This document shows positions 45,856 through 56,029 of a DNA stretch of 64,000 nt, one piece after another. This stretch comes from Megaustenia siamemsis (taxonomy: Eukaryota; Mollusca; Gastropoda; Stylommatophora; Ariophantidae): contig JAVIAB010000102.1 in the NCBI GenBank assembly GCA_032433765.1, positions 10,066,491 to 10,130,490 of the forward strand, written 5' to 3'. Positions within the stretch are counted from its first letter, which is position 1. The number at the start of each line of letters is the position of its first letter. The position numbers were made by a program, and so were the translations under genes. Below the pieces are notes generated by a model. That model did not search any database and had not been told where the DNA came from. It saw nothing but the letters and a program-made list of their open reading frames with translations.

Positions 45856-47285
45856 GGGTGATGATATATTGCATAAACAGTTGTGTAAAATATCAAAATC
45901 CTGTTACCAGAGTTTTACACTACAAGGGACCATTCGTGTAAAACCTCACCAGAACGAACAGTGCCCACAGTAAAAGGTAAAATTTCCATTTTCATTTTGG
46001 ATGGCAATTGTGGTTCAATATAACCTACTAGAAGACTTAGTCTGAGGTTGAACGGATTGTGTCTCGCCAATAATTAGGCAACCCCGTTCACCATTTTACT
46101 TCAAAGGAACTTTCAACTTAAAAGAACTTTCAACTTAAAAGAACTTTCAATTCCAAGATGGTGGAATAAAGTTTTATCGGAAACATCAGAATGCAGAAAA
46201 AGAGGAAGACCTGAAAAGACACTAAAAAGAACACTTATAAGATAAGCAAAGTTGGCAGGCGTGGATTCATAAGAGAAGAGTTTGTGTTCCATCAACCACT
46301 ACAAGATTTACGTTTGGAGACTGATTGATATCAGTTTTCGAATGTAAAACGCTGAGTTAATTTTGAGCTGGATGCTTCACTTAACGGATTCGCACGTGTT
46401 ACGTCTTTTGTGTACCTAACTGTGGTTCTTCTTTGGCGAATCTGGCAGTGTGTAGACGACCTTCCTCCGTCGTGAAGTCGGTGTGTTTTTTTACGTTTGA
46501 CATTGAAATCTGTTTACAGACCACCGTTTGTTCGGTGTCGATTACTTCCAACTCATTCATATAGATCGTTATGCCAAATCAACCGAAGGTTTCATTTTAA
46601 TGAATCTGCAACAGTGCTACGATCATCGTACATCTTACTACGGTTGTGAGAGTGAATTTAGCATTATGGGTAAAAGATATTGTGCGTGCACGTCATTGTA
46701 ATGAGCAATCATAACTATATCCTGAACCGTAGCCTCGAAAAAAAAATGGCGAGGTGACAAAGATTTCGATGCTATATGTGAATCTACAGCCCAGGTACGA
46801 CTACCGGATCTTCATGCTACTCTAGAGGTATGCTGTCTAAATTGAGGAATGTTACAAGGAGAAGGGGGAGAAGACTTGTGAACCCGTTTATTGCTGGGGG
46901 GGGGGGGGGAACGATAATTTGAGAGCGCTTATGGATAGTTGATCTAACTATTCAATATTTTAAAACAATGAGGTCTTGAACATATTTTAAAATGGTATCT
47001 TTTGACCACTTTCACGATGTTTAACTTTATACGCCTAATCAAAAATTATATTGGTCAGTCGGTAGTTTGGCACGCGGACTATATGACCTGCCAACCGTGT
47101 CTGTGTGTATATCAGAATAGTGTCAATACTGAGAATATAAGCTTTGTCTATAACGACTGTTTTCTGTCATCATCTATTCCCATTAAACGTCCTTGAACTT
47201 CCCAAGGCAATCTTTGTGGTGGCCATTTAAATTATACATCATCATCAGGTTGCATGTCCTTTGCTGAACGTTGCATTCACTACAG
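45856..47285. other. P450 gene A intron, mostly unique
   Basis: No gene recognised. It contains a triple AAAAGAACTTTCAACTT repeat (46100-46155) and a G12 run near 46898. Confidence 0.45.
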
Positions 47286-47289
47286 CCAG

Positions 47290-47568
47290 TCAGAAAGAGT
47301 CTCTGTCTCTAGCCAAATAAACCACTTATAATGGTAATCTATGTTTCTAGCCAGATCAACCACTTATAATGGTAATCTCTGTCTCTAGCCAGATCAACAA
47401 CTTATAATGGTAATCTTTGTCTCTAGCCAGATCAACAACTTATAATGGTAATCTCTGTCTCTAGCCAGATCAACAACTTATAATGGTAATGTCTGTCTCT
47501 AGCCAGATCAACGACTTATAATGGTAATCTTTGTCTATAGCCAGATCAACCACTTATAATGGTATCAT
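47290..47568. repeat. 38-bp tandem repeat
   Basis: About 7 copies of ATCTCTGTCTCTAGCCAGAT plus CAACAACTTATAATGGTA. Confidence 0.93.
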
Positions 47569-47699
47569 CTTCAAGGTCTCTTTAATGTCTTGAAACCACC
47601 TTCTTCTTGGTCCGCCCCTGATGTTCAACATACACATATAAACAAACTCATATAAAACAAACTCATATAAAACAAACTCATATACAGGAAAAAAAAAAC

Positions 47700-47903
47700 C
47701 TTAGCAGCTGCCAGAAACATTTCCTGCTCAGCAAATCGGCGACCTACGCAGTTTCTCGGTCCGTACCCAAAGGGTAAAGATGCCATCTTGGGAATATCTT
47801 CTTGTTCACCGTCTGAAGACCGTAGCCATCTCTCGGGAATGAACTTATCCGGGTTGGTGAAGTAGACTTGACAAGTCTTAGGGTTGTGTAAACAGATTAA
47901 ATT
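47700..47903 (-). CDS. cytochrome P450 gene A, heme-binding exon
   Basis: 68 codons in one frame. It begins [10 protein letters not shown], then [15 protein letters not shown] (the meander with PERW) and [20 protein letters not shown], whose Cys is the proximal heme ligand (FxxGxRxCxG). Minus-strand acceptor TTTCATTCTAG and donor AAG|GTTTTTT; both phases 0. The Arg/Cys/Gly set and the following [10 protein letters not shown] are typical of mitochondrial P450s such as CYP10 and CYP27-type enzymes. Strongly conserved while its surroundings are repeats, so probably an active gene. Confidence 0.92.
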
Positions 47904-47945
47904 CTAGAATGAAAAAGATTATCTTTACGTTCACGTTGCAAGCAA

Positions 47946-48222
47946 TAAAAAGTAAAAAAGTAAAGTACCCCCGTCACGCCAAGTGACGTATAGGGAAATA
48001 TGGTGTTAGTGATCATAAATTTTACAGACCTTCAGCACTTGATTTTTGGAGTAATGGTGTCGGTATTACGATAAAAATTGCCCGTGCCGCTTTACTTTCC
48101 CAGAAAAAAATCCGGTACCCATGTTAAGGCTGGATGAACCCGGATGCCGTCGGTTGGGATAGAACCCTACAACTTGTTCTTTGTAGTCCAATTCACTAAC
48201 AACTGAGATATCGCGGCGAAAT
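47946..48222 (-). mobile_element. tRNA-derived SINE, family 1 (diverged)
   Basis: Minus-strand copy with a damaged head (CCGCGATATCTCAGTTGTTAG) and the family body; a small insertion near 48070. No clear target duplication. Confidence 0.82.
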
Positions 48223-48610
48223 ATAATACATTACTTGTACTTTAAGTTCTTGCTTACTTACTTGCGCTCTAGCCGATGATTAAAGGAATACGCTTCTTTG
48301 TCATCAGACACCGAAAGGACAGTCAGTGACCGTAGATGACATGTGATTTCGTTTGTTCTGGAACAGTGATATTTGCGCCTTTCGGCTCAATACATCTGAC
48401 ATCAGCAAGGCTTTTGTGAGTACCTGTTTGATTTCTCTCTTGATTCCTACTCACTTAGTTATGCTGGACTGGTTAGTCTGTTCCTAGGGGCACCACGAAT
48501 AGGTGGAGTATGGTTTAGATAGTTCTTGTTCACCGATCCTGATGCAAGCCATCAGCTATGATTCGCTGACAGCTTTCAGCTCTGCTGCACACCTTGGTCT
48601 AATCAAATTC
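48223..48610. other. P450 gene A intron, unassigned
   Basis: Nothing recognised. Confidence 0.4.
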
Positions 48611-48619
48611 TTTTAACTT

Positions 48620-49160
48620 TGTTAATGACCATAAACAAAAGAACAGGCAATAAGTAATTTTAATGTCAGGAAAAATGTACTAACATCAAAACAAATAACA
48701 CCAGGGCTAAAACTAAGAATATCAAAATGTTATATCTTCTCAACATTTCTATATGGTGCAGCAACATGGACATTATACAAGAAAACAGAATAGAGAATTG
48801 AAGCCTTTAAAATGTGATATATAGAAGAATAGGCGAATTTGATGGAGAGAAAAAAAAAGAAATTATGAAGTCTTAAAACAGCTAAAAATGAAAAGAGAAC
48901 TACTATAAACACAATTAGAACAAAACAAATACGATTTTTGGGGCATGTTAATAGACACAACAGCCTACTAAAAGTAATCTTGGAAGGGAAATACAGATAA
49001 AAGAGGCAAGGCAGACAAAGACTAAAGTGGACAAGTAACATCAAAAGATTTGGACTAGTAGCCTATGACAACCTGCACCATCAAAGCAAGAGACAGTGGG
49101 AAATGGCGCTCCATGGTAGCCAACCTTCTTTGCGGAGGTGGCACTCGATGATGATGAATG
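48620..49160 (+). pseudogene. LINE family A, 3' fragment
   Basis: From a KRTGNK-type start through ITPGLKLRISKCYIFST, GAATWTLYKK, FGHVNRHNSLLKVILEG and the GGGTR stop with GATGATGA tail. Many indels. Confidence 0.85.
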
Positions 49161-49713
49161 ACTATAACATTAGGGTAGTAACTTGTAGCATCTTCTTCAT
49201 CGTTCAAGTCTTGTGTTCATGCGAACTTGACTCTTTGTCCTGTTTCACGAAGGTGGGGCATGAACAACATCACGACACACGATGAGCTGGTCGCATGGTC
49301 AGTACTCTTATATGCGTGTGAGTCATGATTCTCCCCCTAAACCTGCGCTGTGGCTGACACATTCCGTCTCCGGCAGGGTGGATATAAATTTGACTTATAG
49401 CTTGTTTCATAACTCGTGCCCAACTTTTAAAATCGATAGCTTTTTAACCGCTTGTTGTAAGTTCTTGAAAATTTGCATGTAAAGTTATAATGATTAGAAC
49501 CCAACAGGGAATTAATTTCATTAAAAAAAACATTTGGTTATTATTGTTGCTTATTTGATTTATATAAATTTATAACGACCCATTGATGTAGTCAAAACTT
49601 AATGTTTACAGTATTTTAAGTTAAAAATAGCGAGAAAAATCCATACACGGTAAAATTAACGTGTTTGCATGCTTTCGCCGTGGTTTTTTTGACACAATTA
49701 GACACTTGAGAAA

Positions 49714-50759
49714 TTGCGTGTTCCATTTCCGTTCATTCAGAGGTGTAGACGTGAAATTCGCAAAATGTTGGGTATGAATGAAACTGTTACAATAAGAAAA
49801 TTAAAAGTTTCGCTGAAAAAGAACAACAGTATTGAAATATCAAAGTCTACATTATGGAGGAATGTGAGAGCTGCGGGCTTTACATTCAGAAAGTATTCCA
49901 ATGGACGAAACATCATCTGTGAGAAGCCACATATAGTAGTTATGAGAAACAAGTACTTACGTGAAGTAAAAGAGGTGCGCAAGCAAGGTTATGATATTGT
50001 GTACTTGGATGAAACATGGATCAATGTTCACCACACTAACCAAAGGGAATGGCAGTCATCAGATGGAAAGATTAAGAGATTAATACCTAGCAGCAAAGGA
50101 CAGCGCTTGATAATTGCTCATGCAGGTAGTCGACAACATGGACTAATACAGAATGCAGAGCTCATTTTTCTTTCAAAATCCATAGACAATCGGGATTATC
50201 ACTCTGAGTTGAATGGTCACATATTTAGACATTGGATTGAAAATTCTGTTCTCCCATCACTAGATCGACCATCTTGCCTAATAATAGACAATGCAGCGTA
50301 CCACAACATTGTTGCACTTGAAGATAAAGTCCCGACGTCATCCAGTACAAAAGATGCTATTAAAATATGGCTCACAAAGGAGCACATACAATTTAATAAC
50401 ATATACTTAAAACCTGAATTACTATCTCTAGTAAAGCAAAAACAAAGGACAAAGATTTTTGAAATAGATAAGATTATCCAAGAGCACGGTCATATAAGTT
50501 TGAGGCTGCCACCTTACCATGCTCATTTAAATCCAATAGAACTAATCTGGGCAAAATTAAAAGGACAATTGGCAGATGAAAATACAACATTCAAAATATG
50601 CGATGTAAAGACTCTTGCTAATCGCGCTGTACTAAATATAGACAAAGATTATTGGGCTGAATGTGAAGACCACGTCTTAAAACAGGAAGGGGAATATTGG
50701 AAAAATGATGGTTTGTGGAATGTTCAACCCCAAACGGTTATTAATCTTTTAGACTCGTC
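49714..50759 (+). pseudogene. DDE transposase with long D-E spacing (DD82E/Sailor-like), interrupted
   Basis: DDE_3-type transposase of the IS630/Tc1/mariner superfamily. A helix-turn-helix part is seen at residues 21-60 (TIRKL...ISKSTLWRNV). The catalytic triad is D99 (VYLDETW), D192 (IIDNAAYH) and E276 (HLNPIELIWAKLKG), with 83 residues between the second D and E; canonical mariners have about 34. The frame upstream of 49714 is closed by TAG, so the first helix-turn-helix is missing or in another exon. The coding frame is intact up to 50759, where element 1 begins. On its far side (58065-58077) the same frame resumes for four residues and reaches TGA. The long-spacing family I recall is Sailor (DD82E). 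Confidence 0.85.
50754..50759. other. target-site duplication of element 1, left (CTCGTC)
   Basis: CTCGTC before GGTAGTAGTGG; repeated at 58059-58064. Confidence 0.9.
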
Positions 50760-51731
50760 GGTAGTAGTGGTGGCGGTATACCCGCACCTTAAGTGCACGA
50801 ACATGTACCGAAACAGCACCAAAGACAATGGATTTTGCATCGAAACCGCACGAAACTGGCACCAAATCCGTGCAAAAGTCCGATAATCGGCTTATTATCT
50901 CGGTGGTCGGCTCGGCTTATCTCGTGACGGCTCGGTGGTAATCGGCTTATCGTGTGCGTGACGGCGTGCGAGTCGGCTCTCGCGGGGTCTGTCGCTCGCT
51001 GGCTATGGACACCAGTGGTTCTAAAACGTGTGTTTCAGCGGTTCTAAAACTTGCGCGCTCATGCCGGTTATCTCGGGCGGGACGTGCGGGTGGTGAAAGG
51101 GGGTGCCTTTATTGGTCGAGTGTGTTATTAGTATCGTTAGCATCATGTGTGAAGTGGGTATTAGGCAACAGGAGGCGACATGTAAAAAAAGTGCTGACAA
51201 GCAATGGTGTTGAAGTGGGGTATTGTTAGGAAAAGGTAAATACGACTATCTCGCGTGCGACGAGGGTGGGGGAACGGGGTTGGTCGGCACAGGGTGTGTT
51301 ATTGTAGTATCGCTAACATCATGTACCAGGTGTGATTATAGCGATTTTTTTAGTAACACATCATCAGCATGTGCCACCCTCAACAGCAACATGTACCCTT
51401 CATGTCCTATCATCATCATCATGTGCCACCCTCAACAGCAACATGTACCCTTCATGTCCTATCATCATACCACACAAAGTATCAAACCGATTATTAGTGA
51501 CACATCATCAGCATGTGATACCCTCAACAACATCATCAACCCTTTATGTCCTATCATCATCATCATCATCATCATCATCAAGCCACAAAAAGTATCAACC
51601 AGCGAAATTCTCTCTCTCTCTCTCTCTTTCACATTCATGGTAAAGCAAAACAACATTCGATCTATATTTTACACCTTTATTATTAATACAACAAAATATA
51701 CAACATATATATATTACTGTCCGGTTGTTGA
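50760..51731. repeat. element 1 left terminal inverted repeat
   Basis: About 970 bases matching the right copy in reverse. Shared tracts include CGATAATCGGCTTATTATC, GGACACCAGTGGTTCTAAAA and TATTACTGTCCGGTTGTTGA at the inner edge. It contains short repeats with ATCATCATCATGTGCCACC, one copy more than the right side. It includes a minus-strand AATAAA (51674-51681 region). Confidence 0.9.
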
Positions 51732-51802
51732 CTTTGGGCATCCATGGGCCCCTCGAAGCCGAAGTATCCACGGGGTGAGCAAACGATAAATGATACGATC
51801 GT

Positions 51803-52219
51803 TTATGTGCTGTCTCGATGAAAAAGGCATGAGAATTCTGTTAATTTAGAGCCACGACACTTAAGAAGTATATAATAAACACAATATAGACCGCACGTGT
51901 TGCTAAACAAATCTTGCAACACCCGCGGGTTGTAGACGAATGGAACGTGTGAGTTTTGCTCTATAAAGTTTAAAATATCCACGTGTCTGGGAGGCAAACC
52001 GTAGGAATCGAAATACTCACATTCGAGGAGACCGTTGTAAAATAGGGCCACCCAATGCTCACCGGGTTCGTGGGCAGGGTCGGTGTTTATGACAAAGGCT
52101 GCGGTCGCCGTTGGGTCGATGCTGGGCGGTAAGTGTTTTCGTGGAATGACACTAAATAGGGAACAACGTCGAACGAAAATATCCGACATCAAAAGGTTGT
52201 AAATCTCCCTCGTGTTCAT
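51803..52219 (-). CDS. adenain-like cysteine protease (C5 family)
   Basis: 138-residue protease of the kind that matures capsid proteins in adenoviruses and Mavericks. Visible catalytic residues: H55 in GEHWVALFY, D71 in CEYFDSYG, Q102 in PRVLQDLF and C109 in SNTCGLYCVYYIL, in the order His-Asp-Gln-Cys expected for C5 proteases. It starts MNTREIYNLL, a usual opening for the Maverick version. It is shorter than adenovirus adenain (about 200 residues), as Maverick proteases often are. It follows the capsid gene by 16 bases and is the last gene of the block; a polyadenylation signal sits in the TIR beyond it. Frame intact. Confidence 0.9.
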   Translation of the reverse strand: MNTREIYNLLMSDIFVRRCSLFSVIPRKHLPPSIDPTATAAFVINTDPAHEPGEHWVALFYNGLLECEYFDSYGLPPRHVDILNFIEQNSHVPFVYNPRVLQDLFSNTCGLYCVYYILLKCRGSKLTEFSCLFHRDST

Positions 52220-52235
52220 CTTCTTCTTCTTTCTC

Positions 52236-53915
52236 TCAAACGGCGAAGTCTGTTAGAATCTGCCTTGTCATTGACACCTCGAGCACCGAGTCCAACTCGG
52301 CGTAGACGATAACTTGTATGGGAGTAGTTGTGGGAGCGGCAAACTTGAGTTCTATCGACAAGGGTCCGCTTGTGGCTAGCTCAAAATGGGAGCCGTCCTT
52401 GAACTCTCTATAATCAACGTTATTCCCAGCGTCTTTACTAATCAGACCCATGGCCAGATTTGTGCCGAAAAAAGCTCTCGCGTATTGATTTCGTTCAAAG
52501 TCCATAGCTAGAGGCTTTCCCGAGATACATTTCCCGTCGACCGTCAGGTTCATATAAATCAGACCAAAGTGTTGAAAATTGAACGGGTTAGCTGTATAAA
52601 CACCATTAAACGCACTGGCCGTAATCAGACCTATCACTATACGGGTCGGTGTTTGAGACAAAAATAAATTGTCTTGACTGTGAGAGAACATCCCGCTAGC
52701 GATGGAAAATGTCTTAATGGTAACCCTCTTGATCGGGTACCGCGCATTCCCGCTTAAGAGAGCCTTTTCGTTGGCCAGAGAAATCGCGGGGTTTAGCTTA
52801 GCTTTCCTGACCACGAGCGCGGCGTAGGTGATAACACTCTTATAACCCACAGAGCTATCGTGACCCGTGAGGTTGAACACATCCTTCGAGGGCGTGAGTT
52901 TTATCTTTACATTGACTCTGTTTAACATGTAACGATCCTGCACAAAGACATCAGAGTGCAAACGACCCATCATTTCAACCTCTTTACTACCCGAAGTCAA
53001 ATCGCGCCGTGTTTTAAAACCCTCATTTTCTTTCAAGTCGTTGTGGTGGCCAGCTGTGTCTTTGTAGAACAGAGCGGCCGTCAAGTATCCCGTTTTCGCA
53101 TCCTCCCCGTAATTTAGCGTGGCCTCAAACACTGCTCTAAAAGGATAGGTATTCTCCGACGGTGTAACCAACGTGTCGTTTAGCGATACGTCGACTTGTG
53201 AAAATAAACTGTGAAGATAATTGTTGACCGGTCCTACCTCAGCATCGGGTGGTACACTATCACCATTCGGGAGAGTGATCTTGACCCGCAGATGTAAAAA
53301 CGTGTTGAAAAGATCTAGATACTCCTCGCTGTTTCCAGAAATGAAAATCTCTATCGGTGTGCTATGCGACAAGGCTGCGATCGGACGAATTTCAATAAAC
53401 TGGCCAGAGTCTAGAGATGTCTGTGTGGGTGGAACGCTAAATAAATCCAAACCAGAGTGAAGACATTCGCACGATTTGGGGTGAATGAGGGGCATTATTA
53501 GTCGAAAATATCCTTTGCCACCCTCGTCTTCTTGCTGTTGTGCACCGAATGAAGGGGGGAGCCGTCTAGCTGTCGGTTTTATCCTTTTCGTAACGGGTTC
53601 TCCTGGTGGAGGTAACTTCATAACTCGCTTTCTGCTTTGTCGTAAACCACTTCTTGATTGGTTGTTAACACTCAGGTGGTCTACGGCCCCGTGTATCAAC
53701 CGCTGACCGGCCTCCTTAGCTCGTTTTTTGAAAGCTTCACCGACATTTTTCCCGGCTAATGCGTCCTGTGCGACCTGCAGACCGGTCCCCAAGCTTTCTC
53801 TGAGCAAAGCCTTACCGCCGGTTTTTAACCAGGGTAAAATAGCCCTCCCGATTCCACCAAAGAAACTACCGATTCCTCGACCGCTCTGACTTCGACCTCC
53901 TATAAACACGGGCAT
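52236..53915 (-). CDS. capsid-type protein (F54H12.2-like) fused to basic N-terminal protein
   Basis: One open frame holds two units that I recall as separate in related elements. From Met at 53915: MPVFIGGRSQSGRGIGSFFG, a Gly-rich and amphipathic stretch (ILPWLKTGGKALLRES), then a basic tail (KRVMKLPPPGEPVTKRIK), resembling small adenovirus-like core or minor virion proteins. From Met at 53495 (MPLIHPKSCEC): LDLFSVPPTQTS, GPVNNYLHSLFSQVDVSLN, YGEDAKTGYLTAALFYKDTA and a C-terminal beta-rich region, the family annotated as F54H12.2-like in invertebrates and probably the hexon-type major capsid protein (inference; double jelly-roll not testable by eye). The frame is open to 53990, but a GGTATAATGG motif at 53989-53996 favours starting at 53915. 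Product 559 residues if fused. Confidence 0.82.
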   Translation of the reverse strand: MPVFIGGRSQSGRGIGSFFGGIGRAILPWLKTGGKALLRESLGTGLQVAQDALAGKNVGEAFKKRAKEAGQRLIHGAVDHLSVNNQSRSGLRQSRKRVMKLPPPGEPVTKRIKPTARRLPPSFGAQQQEDEGGKGYFRLIMPLIHPKSCECLHSGLDLFSVPPTQTSLDSGQFIEIRPIAALSHSTPIEIFISGNSEEYLDLFNTFLHLRVKITLPNGDSVPPDAEVGPVNNYLHSLFSQVDVSLNDTLVTPSENTYPFRAVFEATLNYGEDAKTGYLTAALFYKDTAGHHNDLKENEGFKTRRDLTSGSKEVEMMGRLHSDVFVQDRYMLNRVNVKIKLTPSKDVFNLTGHDSSVGYKSVITYAALVVRKAKLNPAISLANEKALLSGNARYPIKRVTIKTFSIASGMFSHSQDNLFLSQTPTRIVIGLITASAFNGVYTANPFNFQHFGLIYMNLTVDGKCISGKPLAMDFERNQYARAFFGTNLAMGLISKDAGNNVDYREFKDGSHFELATSGPLSIELKFAAPTTTPIQVIVYAELDSVLEVSMTRQILTDFAV

Positions 53916-53985
53916 TCCATCACCCGCCTGACAACAGTTAAAAGTCTTCGTATAACTCAACATCTCGATGAAGGGGGTATGTCTC

Positions 53986-53997
53986 ACCATTATACCA
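53986..53997 (-). promoter_or_regulatory. TATA-like element before capsid gene
   Basis: Minus-strand CTGGTATAATGG about 75 bases before the Met at 53915. A similar GGTATAATC lies upstream of the ATPase gene (56049-56057). A TATAAAAA also occurs inside the integrase remnant (54076-54083, minus). Confidence 0.35.
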
Positions 53998-54042
53998 GCT
54001 CGAGATGCTTCTTCACTCGAAATTGTACCGTTAGCACCGACG

Positions 54043-54642
54043 TCACGCTGGTGAATTGACGTCGACCGGTGCCATTTTTATACTTCTGTGATACGAATGG
54101 TTATAACTTCGAAGTAGAGTCCTATTAAAGCGTTCCACCATGGCGGCCTTAATATCTTCGTTCTGCGTAGTGAAAAAGTGAACGTTGTTGTCAGCGAGGA
54201 ATTTCTGAAATGTTCTGTTCAGAAACTCTGACCCTTATCCGTTTGAAAACTCGCGGGTTTCCCATCGAGGAATATCTCACCGACGGCTTCCACTAAGGAT
54301 TTCCCCGTTTTGGTTCGTATCGGTACAGACCACGCGAATTTACTGAAAACATCCACGCAAGAAACCAAATAGGAATATCCATCGTTGTGTTTTTTTCAAA
54401 TGTCTCAAATCAATTAGGTCTGCCTGATATTGCTGTTGGGACCCACTCGTTATAATGGGACGCCTTTCAAATCTGCGACGAATTGGTTTATGAAGGGTAT
54501 AGGTATCCTGATGACTCAGCCATTGTTTGATCTTTGCGAGTCCCAGTTTGGTGTTACGTTGCAGAGCCGTTGCACCACTATACGCCCCTGGTCGACTAGG
54601 GTCAAAGTAATGACGTCTCAATATTTTCTCCACCGTTCCCAT
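54043..54642 (-). pseudogene. retroviral-type integrase, decayed
   Basis: DDE (rve-family) integrase that inserts Maverick DNA. It starts MGTVEKILRRHYFDPSRPGA with a zinc-binding-like N-terminal region. The first catalytic Asp is in YQADLIDLR. The second (FQTDKG) and the catalytic Glu (MVERFNRT) are both present but each lies in a different frame. Breaks: a frameshift at the A/T run 54390-54396, another near 54226-54232, and an internal deletion at about 54118 that removes some 25 residues before SYNHSYHRSI. It stops at 54043 with no chromodomain. The copy cannot encode a working integrase. Confidence 0.88.
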
Positions 54643-54683
54643 TTTGGTGTTGGGATTCCGCTCTTTCTTTTTTTAGGTCTCAG

Positions 54684-55070
54684 TTAATACGTGGTTACGG
54701 GCGGAGTGGTTTCATTACCTAGCTTTGGGGTTTCCGCTGGTGGTAGTGTCTTTATCTGCTCTGGTGATACCTCGATTGATGGTGGTGGGGAAGGTGTTTT
54801 TTCTGTTGCCATGTTGTGTTGAATGAGATCGACCGAGCCCAATGAGCGTCGTTTATACTGCAACAATCTAGTTAAATATTGATGCAGGGCACGTTGGTAC
54901 ACTCTGGCTTTAACGGCGGGTGCTAAATCATCGCGTAATAGGATACGTTGCATTTCATCATCTAAATCTCTTAAGTTGTCACCGATCGCCTCGGGTAGGG
55001 TATACGTGCTAGTAGTCTGTTTAAGACCCTCGAGGAATCGAGGATCCTTCAAAATCATTTTTTTGGCCAT
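54684..55070 (-). CDS. small Maverick-associated protein 2
   Basis: 128 residues starting MAKKMILKDPRFLEGLKQ. It has an N-terminal helical part (LDDEMQRILLRDDLAPAVKARVY split by short loops), a central basic segment (LQYKRRSLGS) and a Pro-rich tail (TPSPPPSIEVSPEQIKTLPP). Two bases after the preceding gene's stop and 41 before the integrase start. I recall similar proteins in invertebrate Mavericks, of unknown function; a minor virion protein is plausible. Frame intact. Confidence 0.75.
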   Translation of the reverse strand: MAKKMILKDPRFLEGLKQTTSTYTLPEAIGDNLRDLDDEMQRILLRDDLAPAVKARVYQRALHQYLTRLLQYKRRSLGSVDLIQHNMATEKTPSPPPSIEVSPEQIKTLPPAETPKLGNETTPPVTTY

Positions 55071-55072
55071 TG

Positions 55073-55399
55073 TTACGCACCTAGTACTCCACCGAGAATA
55101 CTTAATATAGTACGGAGCAAAGCACCTATGAACCCACCGGTTTGTAGAATCTCTTTCTGCCGCTTAAGATTCGGTTTCTTTTTAGTGAGAAGTCTCAACT
55201 TGTTCTTGTGTCCACGTAGCTCGCACTTCTGTCGCTGAGTGAGTCTAACATTACCTTTTAATATGTTATGACAACACTCGCACAAAAAGTTAATGAGTTT
55301 GGGAGAGGCTGTTTTTAATATGGCTCTTAAACCGCTCGGCGAGGCGGCGCGCATACATTTCAACATTTCACCGTGCCGTCTAAGTGCTTCATCACACAT
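55073..55399 (-). CDS. small basic Maverick-associated protein 1
   Basis: 108 residues. Cys-containing N-terminal half (LINFLCECCHNILKG), a strongly basic middle (LTKKKPNLKRQKEILQ) and a Gly-rich hydrophobic end (GGFIGALLRTILSILGGVLG). The last part could be membrane-active or a virion peptide, as in adenovirus-type core or lytic peptides, but function is unknown. It follows the ATPase stop by 6 bases. Frame intact. Confidence 0.75.
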   Translation of the reverse strand: MCDEALRRHGEMLKCMRAASPSGLRAILKTASPKLINFLCECCHNILKGNVRLTQRQKCELRGHKNKLRLLTKKKPNLKRQKEILQTGGFIGALLRTILSILGGVLGA

Positions 55400-55405
55400 G
55401 ATTCT

Positions 55406-56029
55406 CTACTTTGGCACGTAGACGATTTGTCTCTCCCCCGGGAATATTTTTGTTCTCAACCTAAGATTATCAGGTGTGTCCTGACGAAGATCGACCAGCA
55501 AATAACCGTAAGGAGACGCTGTCGCGTCCTTAAAACTATCTTGGAGGTACCCCACCTGTGCTGGGTACATTTGTTTAGCCAGATTGATAATTTGACTCCG
55601 GTCTCTCGGGTTCTTGAAAAGGACTAAATAGTGCGTATTGAGACTTATGGTTCGATGTTCTTTATTTTTTCCGAAGAGATTTTGAACAATGTACATCACA
55701 CTAATATCTCTGTGATGACTACCTTTGGTGAATAATTTTGTTACCAGCTCGTCCGTCTCAGACATCAAGTCATCGATAACGATCAGTCTTCTCTTCTTAC
55801 CACCTTCCAATTTATCGACGTCTGGTAGACCCTCGATAAATCTCACTGACCCCATAGTCTCGTATATCGGCTGCCATTCCGCATAACACCATTTAACTTC
55901 CTCCGGTACGGGGACAGCTAACTCGTGAAGGTTCTGTATGAACTTTTGCACAAATACCGTTTTCCCACACCCGGTAGGACCGGCTATCAGAGCTGTGAAG
56001 GGATGATTACATCGGGGATCCATCCTCAC
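55406..56029 (-). CDS. genome-packaging ATPase (FtsK/HerA, A32-like)
   Basis: 207 residues. Walker A GPTGCGKT at residues 17-24, Walker B RLIVIDDL at 81-88, and a Gln/Asn sensor-like VQNLFG near 115-120, followed by LNTHYLVLFKNPRDRSQI. This is the Maverick/Polinton packaging ATPase, related to poxvirus A32, which pumps DNA into capsids. The start could be the first Met or the third residue (MDPRCNHPF), which matches the usual beginning of the family. First gene of the minus-strand block. Frame intact, all nucleotide-binding residues present. Confidence 0.93.
   Translation of the reverse strand: MRMDPRCNHPFTALIAGPTGCGKTVFVQKFIQNLHELAVPVPEEVKWCYAEWQPIYETMGSVRFIEGLPDVDKLEGGKKRRLIVIDDLMSETDELVTKLFTKGSHHRDISVMYIVQNLFGKNKEHRTISLNTHYLVLFKNPRDRSQIINLAKQMYPAQVGYLQDSFKDATASPYGYLLVDLRQDTPDNLRLRTKIFPGERQIVYVPK

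Noticed and set aside
50760..50886. C-terminal extension of the DDE transposase past 50759
   Set aside because: The frame runs on by chance into the TIR of element 1; the true end is at 58075-58077.
51223..51789. 188-residue frame in the left TIR
   Set aside because: It reads through ATC-rich repeats in the inverted repeat and resembles no protein family. The mirror frames at 57150-57537 have the same origin.
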